Source: Actinomycetes bacterium (GTDB lineage Bacteria; Actinomycetota; Actinomycetes; Propionibacteriales; Propionibacteriaceae). From it: a DNA stretch of 13,548 bases. This document shows, in pieces, positions 1 to 5,627 of this stretch; the first letter of the stretch is position 1; each line of letters begins with the position of its first letter. The stretch lies in contig JAEWIK010000383.1 in assembly GCA_023387135.1 (NCBI GenBank), forward strand, positions 1 to 13,548. Direction: 5' to 3'. The translations under genes were made by a program, and so were the position numbers. The notes under the pieces are model-generated. The model worked only from the letters and a program-made list of their open reading frames with translations. It was not told where the DNA came from and searched no databases.

Positions 1-9
1 AGGCCGTCT

Positions 10-1686
10 ATGGTGAGAGCAATGAGCACGATCACGCCCCAAGAGGCGCCCCAGAACTTCGGTGAGGTCTTCACCAGGCGCTGGGTCGTGGACACGCTGC
101 TCGACCTCACTGGCTACACCGTCGACCGCGACCTCGGCGCGCTCACAGCCGTGGAACCGTCGGCGGGCTCGGGTGCATTCCTGCTGCCGATGGTCGAGCG
201 ACTGGTCGCCAGCGCGCGGCAGCACGACCGTGAGCTGCGATCGCTTGAGGGCTCGATCCGTGCTTGGGAACTCCAGTCGGCGAACGTCCAGTCGCTTCGC
301 TCTGGGGTACGGCAGCTGCTGACCAAGTCCGGCGCGTCCGAGCTGGATGCGAGCCATCTTTCCCGCGCGTGGGTCATCGAGGGCGACTTCCTGCTTCCGG
401 ACGGAGACGACCTGCTGACTGCGGGTGCCGTCCAGGTGGAGGCCGACATCGTGATCGGCAACCCGCCCTACATCCGGTTTGATGACCTGGGTGACGCGAT
501 CGCGACGGAGTATCGCCGACGCTGGTTGACGATGGCCGGCCGCGGAGACATCTACGTAGGCTTTTTCGAGCGCGGCCTGGCGATGCTGAGGCCGGGCGGC
601 AAGCTCGGCTTCATCTGCGCCGACCGCTGGATGCGGAATGCCTATGGCGCCAAGCTCCGCGCGCACATCTCCGAGCGCTACGCCGTGGAGACGATCTGGC
701 AGATGCACGACGTCGACGCCTTCGAGGCTGAGGTCAGCGCCTATCCGGCCATCACCGTGCTATCTAATCGGCCACAGGGCGAGGTGTCGGTCATCGATGC
801 CACCGCCGAGTTCGGGTCCGGCTCTGCGCGGACGGCAGTCGCGTTCGTTGCGTCCGACAAGCAGGAGGTGGCGGGGGACGGGTTCAAGGCTGCCCGACTC
901 CCGAGCTGGTTCGAGGGGTCCGATCTGTGGCCGGCCGGCGGGCCGGAGGAGATCCGTCTTCTGGAGGATCTGAACGAGCGCTTTCCGGTTCTTGAACAGA
1001 CCGGCGGGGATACTCGGATCGGCATCGGTGTCGCGACCGGTGCCGACAAGGCCTACTTGGTAGACCCCGCCGCGACCGACGTCGAGCCCGACCGGCTCAC
1101 GCCCATCGTGATGGCCGACGACATCCGCTCGGGCCGACTCACCGCTCCCCGGAAGGTGCTCATCAATCCGTGGGACGGCGAGGGCCGGCTGGTCGACGTC
1201 AAGGCGTTCCCCCGCATGGCGAGGGCCCTTGCTGAGCACCCGAGCGTGGTGACCCGATTCGTCGCCAGGAAGAACCCCGACAATTGGCATCGCACCATCG
1301 ACAAGGTCTATCCCGGATTGGCCGAGCGCCCGAAGCTGCTGCTGCAGGACATGAAAGCCCAGATCACTCCGGTCTATGAGCCGGGCGGTCTCTACCCGCA
1401 CCACAACTTGTACTACATCACCTCGTCCGGTTGGGATCTTGAGGTGCTCGGTGGTCTCCTGCTCTCGCGGATCGCAGAGGCCTTCATCTCGGCCTACGGC
1501 GTGAAGATGCGCGGCGGGACGCTGCGGTTCCAGGCGCAGTACCTGCGAAAGATCCGTGTGCCGGCGCCGGAGGCCATTCCGACCGAGTTGTCCGACCGTC
1601 TACGCGAAGCCTTCCGCGCCTATGACAGGGACGAGGCCACCCGGGCGGCCGAGGCAGCCTACGGCCTTCCTGAAGGCAACCTGTAG
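10..1686 (+). CDS. Type II DNA adenine-N6 methyltransferase, Eco57I/PaeR7I-like (gamma class)
   Basis: This protein would transfer a methyl group from S-adenosylmethionine to adenine-N6 in the site cut by the downstream endonuclease, protecting host DNA. Visible motifs are the AdoMet-binding motif I EPSAGSGAF at residues 49-57 and the catalytic motif IV NPPY at 151-154. Motif I precedes motif IV and the target-recognition half follows, which is the gamma-class order. A GGKLGFICADRW stretch near 196-207 fits the later fold motifs. Residues about 320-530 resemble the C-terminal specificity region of Eco57I/TaqI-type enzymes. At 558 residues it is close to M.PaeR7I in size. The start is uncertain: ATG at 10 or ATG at 22 are both possible, and the frame is open to the left edge, but the conserved N-terminal segment begins just after these codons, so little is missing. 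The endonuclease gene follows after 44 bases, probably in the same operon. The specificity is inferred from that partner. Confidence 0.9.
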   Translation: MVRAMSTITPQEAPQNFGEVFTRRWVVDTLLDLTGYTVDRDLGALTAVEPSAGSGAFLLPMVERLVASARQHDRELRSLEGSIRAWELQSANVQSLRSGVRQLLTKSGASELDASHLSRAWVIEGDFLLPDGDDLLTAGAVQVEADIVIGNPPYIRFDDLGDAIATEYRRRWLTMAGRGDIYVGFFERGLAMLRPGGKLGFICADRWMRNAYGAKLRAHISERYAVETIWQMHDVDAFEAEVSAYPAITVLSNRPQGEVSVIDATAEFGSGSARTAVAFVASDKQEVAGDGFKAARLPSWFEGSDLWPAGGPEEIRLLEDLNERFPVLEQTGGDTRIGIGVATGADKAYLVDPAATDVEPDRLTPIVMADDIRSGRLTAPRKVLINPWDGEGRLVDVKAFPRMARALAEHPSVVTRFVARKNPDNWHRTIDKVYPGLAERPKLLLQDMKAQITPVYEPGGLYPHHNLYYITSSGWDLEVLGGLLLSRIAEAFISAYGVKMRGGTLRFQAQYLRKIRVPAPEAIPTELSDRLREAFRAYDRDEATRAAEAAYGLPEGNL

Positions 1687-1730
1687 CGCGTTCGGTCTCA
1701 GGCCGGCCGCGGTTTCGATAGGTTCAGAGC

Positions 1731-2468
1731 ATGCCGGCTGAGTTCACCTGGAAGACGCCCATCGAACTCTTCTGGCAGGTGCGGAACGCCCAGACGCAGA
1801 AGCAGATCGAGGCCGGCGTCATCGATGCCGGCACCCGAGGGTCGGTCACTGGCGGCAAACACATGGACGGACTCACCGCCGCCGTGGCGAACCTGTTCCG
1901 CTCCGACCCTGAGATCGTCTTCGAGATCCACCACGGCGGTCGGATCAGCCTTCCCGGCTACTACCGGCGCACCAAGGACTGGGACCTTGTTGTGCTCTAT
2001 CGCGGCGTCCTGGTCGCCGCCATCGAGCTGAAGTCCCAGGTGGGCAGCTTCGGCAACAACTTCAACAACCGGACCGAGGAAGCCATCGGCAATGCCGCCG
2101 ACATCTGGCGCGCCTACGAGGAGGGTTTCTTCGGTCACATCCGCCCGTGGCTCGGCTTCGTCATGGTCCTCGAAAAGGCCAAAGGCTCCACCACGCCACT
2201 CGGCGATGGCAACGCGATGTTCCCGACCGATCCGATCTTCCGGAACACCGGCTACCTCGATCGCTACCGCATCCTCATGCAGCGGCTCGTGCGCGAGAAG
2301 CAGTACGACGCCGCCGTTGTGGCCGCCACGGCCAAGGGTGAGGGCAAGATCGACGAACCGGTCTTTGACCTGTCCTTCGCGAACTTCGAGGCCGCCATTG
2401 CTGCTCGGATCGCGTACATCAAGGCACTGCCGGCCGACGCCTTCCCCGACGACGCGCTGCCTATCTGA
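1731..2468 (+). CDS. Type II restriction endonuclease, XhoI/PaeR7I family
   Basis: A 245-residue protein that I recognise as an XhoI/PaeR7I-family endonuclease from its N-terminal block: a WQVRNAQTQKQ helix (residues 15-25) followed by RGSVTGGKHMDG (36-47). Family members cut C^TCGAG as Mg-dependent dimers. A PD-(D/E)XK-type active site is visible, with D85 in KDWDLV, then E99 and K101 in AAIELK, followed by a conserved-looking SQVGSFGNNFNNR segment. The length equals the usual family size, so it appears intact. It lies 44 bases after the methyltransferase on the same strand, the usual pairing. No good Shine-Dalgarno precedes ATG 1731, so low translation or reinitiation is possible, which suits a gene whose product must not outrun methylation. 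CTCGAG as the exact site is inferred from the family and has not been tested. Confidence 0.9.
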   Translation: MPAEFTWKTPIELFWQVRNAQTQKQIEAGVIDAGTRGSVTGGKHMDGLTAAVANLFRSDPEIVFEIHHGGRISLPGYYRRTKDWDLVVLYRGVLVAAIELKSQVGSFGNNFNNRTEEAIGNAADIWRAYEEGFFGHIRPWLGFVMVLEKAKGSTTPLGDGNAMFPTDPIFRNTGYLDRYRILMQRLVREKQYDAAVVAATAKGEGKIDEPVFDLSFANFEAAIAARIAYIKALPADAFPDDALPI

Positions 2469-2508
2469 CCCTGCGTACCCTCAATGCCCGCGCACGACAG
2501 CGAGGCGC

Positions 2509-2527
2509 CCCGCTCCGCTTGGAGGGG
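2509..2527 (+). terminator. Weak hairpin after the restriction genes
   Basis: CTCC (2513-2516) pairs with GGAG (2521-2524) across a GCTT loop, extended by CCC/GGG with one bulged G, about 40 bases after the endonuclease stop. There is no T-tract. It could end the restriction operon or be chance pairing in GC-rich DNA. Confidence 0.25.
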
Positions 2528-2695
2528 ATAGTCAAGACCTGTGGATGCAGCGACCGACGGCATCTGAGTGGGCCTGCTGCTGAGTCGAGGTGCCTACGCC
2601 GATCGACCGGTGGAATCTGGCCGCAATGGCCATCGCGACGGGCGTCCTCGACGCGTCCTCGTGCGGCGTCCAGCCACCTGTGCTGAGATGGAGCA

Positions 2696-4201
2696 ATGCG
2701 TGTTGCCAGAGATTTGCTAACTGTCGCCGACTTCGGTGTAGCGCTGATGGATGAGGCGCTGGCAAGCCGGCCGCTTGTGCCGCACGACGGCCCGATGGAC
2801 ACGCTGTGGTTGCACAAGGGAGCTGACGAATGGGCGCATCGCCGATGCAGCGTTGAGTTCGCGCCGGTGCCCAGCCGAGTCGTTTCGGTTCGCAAGCAAC
2901 GCCATGGAGTCCGTCCGGTCGCTGAACTGTGTGTCCGAGACCGGGTCCTTTACCGTGCGCTCGTTAACCGCTGGAGCAACTTCCTGCCGGAACCAGACCG
3001 CTCAGGAGGGGCGTGGGACGGCTTTCGGAACGCACCCCTGCAGACGGCAACTGCGCCCAACTACGTCGTGTCGTCCGACGTCACTGCCTACTACCAGTAT
3101 GTTGACCACGGGCTCTTGGCGCGCGAAATCCTCGCGCGAACGGGCGACTCAGACGGGGTTGAAGCGTTGGCGGGCCTCTTGGCTGGCCTCGTCGGTCGCT
3201 CCTACGGGTTGCCTCAGCAATCCGGGTCGTCTGATGTGCTGGCAGAGGCTTACCTTTCAATAGTCGAGCGGCGACTGCTCCGACAAGGCCTATCTGTATG
3301 GCGGTATAACGATGACTTCAGAATCGCGGCCAACTCGTGGAGCGACGCGCTGAACGCCGTTGACTCGCTCGAGCGCGAATGCCGAGAGATGGGGCTCGCG
3401 TTGAACGACTCCAAGACCATCATCAGGCTACGAAATACGTACGCGGGAGGGCTGGATAGGCGCGAGAAGCTTCTGGATGAGATATCGGACGAGGTTGAGA
3501 TGAATCTCGCGGGCCTCACGCTCTCATATGTTGGTGACGTAATCGAGGTTGCCCCCGACCCGGGTGACGTCACGCCAAGCGCCGCTCGTCAGGTGATCGA
3601 TGATTGGTACGGCCTTGCGCAGCGCGAGAACAGCATCAGCGAGGATGAGCGAGGCAGGATGGAAGTGCTTGCGGAGCTACTCAGTTGGGCGCTGACAGTC
3701 ATGCGGCAGCAGCCAACCGACCCGGATGTCCTCCGATCATGCGGGCTGATGTTGCGAACCGAGCAGGTTCTGACACCCCAGGTCGCTCGTTACCTTGAGA
3801 GGGCCGATGACGAGCCGGCGATGGCCGTTGACTGGTTCGAGGACTTCCTAGGGAAGAACCCATACCTAACCCCCTGGCAGGCTTGGTGGGTTGCGCCCGC
3901 GCTGCGCGGGATCGCCGGTTCGTATGGGGCCGGTTCAAGCCAGCGTGCTTGGCTCGACAGCATCTGGAAGGACCCGAAGAGCCCGGAGCCGGTCATCGCA
4001 GGTCTGGCTCTGACAATGGCCGAGAAGGGCCTCGCATCAGCCGATGATCTGGTTCGCATGTTTGACGGGATGACGGAAATTGGCCGACCCTATGTGGCTC
4101 GTGCCCTCGGGTCGGTTGCAGCACCCGGTCACGCCGGTGCCCAAACGCTCATCGCTGAGGATGAGTGGGTGCAGTGGGCGTTCGAAGTCGGGCGTCCGTG
4201 A
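2696..4201 (+). CDS. Defence-associated reverse transcriptase (UG/Abi type) with helical C-terminal domain
   Basis: A 501-residue protein. The N-terminal half has the reverse-transcriptase palm and fingers in order: a basic block before RPVAELCVRDRVLYRAL (73-89); motif A SSDVTAYY (126-133, D128); motif B GLPQQSGSSDVLAEAYL (171-187); motif C YNDD (204-207), the YXDD catalytic pair; and motif D GLALNDSKT (233-241). Motif B with S-D-V-L-A-E and the DDF continuation resemble the UG/Abi defence group more than group II intron or retron enzymes. There is no maturase or X/thumb domain. Residues about 290-501 look wholly helical, as in the HEAT-like repeats of AbiK and Abi-P2. The stop overlaps the next gene's likely GTG start as GTGA, so the two products probably work together. 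ATG 2696 has only a GGAG two bases upstream. The subgroup and the nucleic-acid product cannot be read from the sequence. Confidence 0.85.
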   Translation: MRVARDLLTVADFGVALMDEALASRPLVPHDGPMDTLWLHKGADEWAHRRCSVEFAPVPSRVVSVRKQRHGVRPVAELCVRDRVLYRALVNRWSNFLPEPDRSGGAWDGFRNAPLQTATAPNYVVSSDVTAYYQYVDHGLLAREILARTGDSDGVEALAGLLAGLVGRSYGLPQQSGSSDVLAEAYLSIVERRLLRQGLSVWRYNDDFRIAANSWSDALNAVDSLERECREMGLALNDSKTIIRLRNTYAGGLDRREKLLDEISDEVEMNLAGLTLSYVGDVIEVAPDPGDVTPSAARQVIDDWYGLAQRENSISEDERGRMEVLAELLSWALTVMRQQPTDPDVLRSCGLMLRTEQVLTPQVARYLERADDEPAMAVDWFEDFLGKNPYLTPWQAWWVAPALRGIAGSYGAGSSQRAWLDSIWKDPKSPEPVIAGLALTMAEKGLASADDLVRMFDGMTEIGRPYVARALGSVAAPGHAGAQTLIAEDEWVQWAFEVGRP

Positions 4202-4740
4202 CGGCCGACCCGCTCCGGCACCTCAGCGACTTCGGGGAGAGCGCCGTGAGCGATATTCGTTTGCTCGCGCATGACTACGGAGTTGCTCGTAACCGCGGAA
4301 CGGGACTCGCGAGTGTGGGGCGCTTCGCGAGCTCGGGTGCGAGCTTTGGCGATCGAGCGACCCAGCTGGCGGTCGCGAACATCGTGGGCATCGTTGAGCA
4401 GTACGCGGAAAACGTGCTCTTGGCGGTCGGGGCCAACTCAAATTCGATCAGGACCTGGCCCAACAAGATCCAAGTATGGGATGGCCATTTTGGAGTCGAC
4501 CTCAAGAACGATTGCCCCTCATTCCGGCCAATGTGGGGCTACTACGATGCGCGCAACGCGATCATGCATCGGCGCGGAGAGCTGACGCACTCGCAGCGTA
4601 GGCCTGAGGTGTACGACCGACTGAAGGCTGCCGCCGTTGAGCGAGTCGGGTATGAGATCGTGGTGAATGCTGGAACGGTGGCCAGTTGCGCCCAGGTGTG
4701 TGTTCGGTGCGTGCAAGAGATGGACAAGGCGCTCACATAG
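4198..4740 (+). CDS. HEPN-domain protein coupled to the reverse transcriptase
   Basis: A 180-residue protein from GTG 4198. That codon shares four bases (GTGA) with the reverse-transcriptase stop, which is why I prefer it to GTG 4165 in the same frame; the longer form would be 191 residues with GAGG four bases upstream. The diagnostic feature is ARNAIMHRRGE: R119 and H124 form the R-X4-H motif of HEPN ribonucleases, with N following R as in most active members. The rest is mainly helical, including a hydrophobic helix around QLAVANIVGIVEQYAENVLL (residues 56-75), as expected of a HEPN bundle. HEPN proteins are metal-independent RNases and common toxic effectors, and AbiA carries such a domain at its own C-terminus, so this pair may be a split version. 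RNase activity is inferred; a regulatory or purely structural HEPN is possible. Confidence 0.75.
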   Translation: MTADPLRHLSDFGESAVSDIRLLAHDYGVARNRGTGLASVGRFASSGASFGDRATQLAVANIVGIVEQYAENVLLAVGANSNSIRTWPNKIQVWDGHFGVDLKNDCPSFRPMWGYYDARNAIMHRRGELTHSQRRPEVYDRLKAAAVERVGYEIVVNAGTVASCAQVCVRCVQEMDKALT

Positions 4741-4867
4741 TCGGGGAGGAAGCCGAGAGCCGCCCGCCCCGTGCTGGAGCCAGCGAGTCGCGTTCTAGGG
4801 GCGGCGCCGGCTCGCGAACGGGTATGGCTCGTTCCCGCCGCGGACGACGACGCACGATGCAGCTACA

Positions 4868-4882
4868 CGGCCCTGTCGGCCG
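4868..4882 (+). repeat. Small inverted repeat in the gap before the antitoxin
   Basis: CGGCC and GGCCG arms surround a CTGTC loop. The 314-base stretch from 4741 to 5054 holds no convincing gene. This hairpin and a DnaA-box-like motif near 5012 are the only structures I see in it. The hairpin could terminate the RT-HEPN operon, but it has no T-run. Confidence 0.25.
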
Positions 4883-5011
4883 CCCGACGCACTCAACCCC
4901 GCCCCGTCAACAAGACGCGGTGAGTCAAGCGTCGGTGCTGGAACAGCCAGCCAAGACCGACACACCCGCTACACACTTGGTCCCACGCGATGTCCGCATT
5001 CCTGCGAACCC

Positions 5012-5024
5012 TGTGGATAACCAC
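5012..5024 (+). promoter_or_regulatory. DnaA-box-like motif overlapping a small palindrome, upstream of the antitoxin
   Basis: TGTGGATAA at 5012-5020 is the reverse complement of TTATCCACA, an exact DnaA-box consensus. It overlaps GTGG-ATAA-CCAC (5013-5024). It lies 30 bases before the antitoxin GTG. With only one box, an origin is not supported. As Phd/YefM antitoxins usually repress their own promoter by binding palindromes, an operator is an equal possibility. Confidence 0.3.
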
Positions 5025-5054
5025 GGTTCGGGTTCATACGCCAGAGTTTCGGAC

Positions 5055-5330
5055 GTGATCTCACTGTCGCTGGCTGAGGCCCAGACGAACCTTTCGAAGC
5101 TCGTGGAGTCGGTAGTGACAACCCACGAGCGATTCGAGTTGACCCGCAACGGTGAGCGGGCCGCGGTGCTGCTCGCCGCCGATGACTACGACTCCCTGCT
5201 GGAGACTCTCGACATCCTGAGCAACCCCGACGAGGTCGAGGCGATCCGGACCGGCCTCGCTGACGTGGAGCGCGGACAGCTCAGTTCGGCAGACGAGGTT
5301 CGCGCGGCGCTCACCACCGACGGAGGGTAG
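5055..5330 (+). CDS. Phd/YefM-family antitoxin without an adjacent toxin
   Basis: A 91-residue protein beginning at GTG 5055. The frame is open further upstream (to 4686), but those codons give a proline-, arginine- and serine-rich stretch unlike any antitoxin, so the later start is chosen. The N-terminal half has the Phd/YefM pattern: a short beta strand ISLSLAEAQTNLSKLVESV, then a strand and turn with FELTRNGERAAVLLAADDYDSL, where the R-N-G-x-x-A-A-V-L core is typical. The C-terminal half (SNPDEVEAIRTGLADVERG) is helical and is the part that would neutralise a RelE/ParE- or Doc-type toxin. No such toxin follows: no recognisable toxin is encoded between 5331 and 5627 on either strand. It may be an orphan regulator, a relic of a toxin-antitoxin pair, or an anti-addiction gene. 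Family assignment is firm; the role is not. Confidence 0.82.
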   Translation: MISLSLAEAQTNLSKLVESVVTTHERFELTRNGERAAVLLAADDYDSLLETLDILSNPDEVEAIRTGLADVERGQLSSADEVRAALTTDGG

Positions 5331-5393
5331 TCGACCGGCCCGCCCCCGCGCGGACCGTCTGCATTGCGCCTCCCCTCCCGGGAGCCCACGGTC

Positions 5394-5417
5394 GCCGCTC
5401 CCGAGCGGCCTTCTTGT
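5394..5417 (+). terminator. Possible intrinsic terminator after the antitoxin
   Basis: GCCGCTC (5394-5400) and GAGCGGC (5403-5409) are complementary; allowing a four-base loop leaves six base pairs. A short T-rich run (TTCTTGT) follows. It lies about 64 bases after the antitoxin stop and in the right orientation. The stem is short and the T-run is interrupted, so confidence is modest. Confidence 0.4.
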
Positions 5418-5422
5418 GATTC

Positions 5423-5448
5423 GTCGTTCCGGAGATGTCCGGAACGAC
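5423..5448. repeat. Perfect 11-bp inverted repeat with 4-base loop
   Basis: The arms GTCGTTCCGGA (5423-5433) and TCCGGAACGAC (5438-5448) are exact reverse complements around GATG. It is the strongest hairpin I found in the window. There is no T-run on either side, so a simple intrinsic terminator is not the obvious reading. A relaxase-recognised oriT hairpin or a protein-binding site fits as well or better. Confidence 0.75.
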
Positions 5449-5477
5449 CCACTTCTGAGGCTTAAGGCGGTAGAGGC

Positions 5478-5491
5478 GCGGAACTCTCCGC
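5478..5491. repeat. Short inverted repeat downstream of the main hairpin
   Basis: GCGGA (5478-5482) and TCCGC (5487-5491) pair around ACTC, about 30 bases after the large hairpin. It may belong to the same oriT-like structure, or be chance. Confidence 0.3.
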
Positions 5492-5615
5492 CCGGGACGT
5501 CACAATCGCGGACTTCTCTGGCCAGGGGTGGAAGGTCCTGCGAACTCCTGGGTCCTCGAGCGTCCCGATCGACCCGCCCGTGGGCTTAGGGACGGTGAGC
5601 GACCTTCCGCCGGAG

Positions 5616-5621
5616 AGGAGG
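5616..5621 (+). promoter_or_regulatory. Strong ribosome binding site that sets the relaxase start at TTG 5628
   Basis: AGGAGG lies six bases before TTG 5628. This decides the start against GTG 5580, which would add 16 residues with no family resemblance. Confidence 0.8.
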
Positions 5622-5627
5622 TGTGCG

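Larger units (their letters stand above)
5331..5627. other. Gene-free region upstream of the relaxase, candidate oriT
   Basis: About 300 bases without a supportable gene, lying between the antitoxin and the relaxase. It contains three hairpins (5394-5409, 5423-5448, 5478-5491) and two ACTTCT copies (in CCACTTCTGAGG and GGACTTCTCTGG). MobF relaxases generally act on an oriT close to their own gene, with a hairpin a few bases from the nick, so this is the best place in the window for an oriT. The promoter and leader of the relaxase gene must also be here. No nick sequence can be named by inspection. Confidence 0.4.

Noticed and set aside
2642..2671. GCGTCC-containing short direct repeats as a CRISPR-like or iteron array
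   Set aside because: Only two full copies and one partial copy, spaced by two to five bases, which is too few and too short for an array; kept only as part of the possible RNA leader.
2092..2895. Open frames on both strands across the end of the endonuclease gene and the following gap
   Set aside because: They overlap real genes out of frame, show low-complexity composition, and have no supporting start signals.
2696..4201. Group II intron maturase or retron RT
   Set aside because: There is no maturase X/thumb or HNH domain, no intron RNA ends and no retron msr-msd arrangement that I can see, and the helical C-terminal half fits the UG/Abi group instead.
4686..5054. An N-terminal extension of about 120 residues on the antitoxin, overlapping the HEPN gene
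   Set aside because: The extension is arginine-, proline- and serine-rich, overlaps the end of the HEPN gene by 55 bases, and the antitoxin fold begins exactly after GTG 5055.
5331..5450. A toxin gene partner for the antitoxin
   Set aside because: Frames after the antitoxin stop are short, proline- and arginine-rich and lack RelE, ParE, Doc or PIN features.
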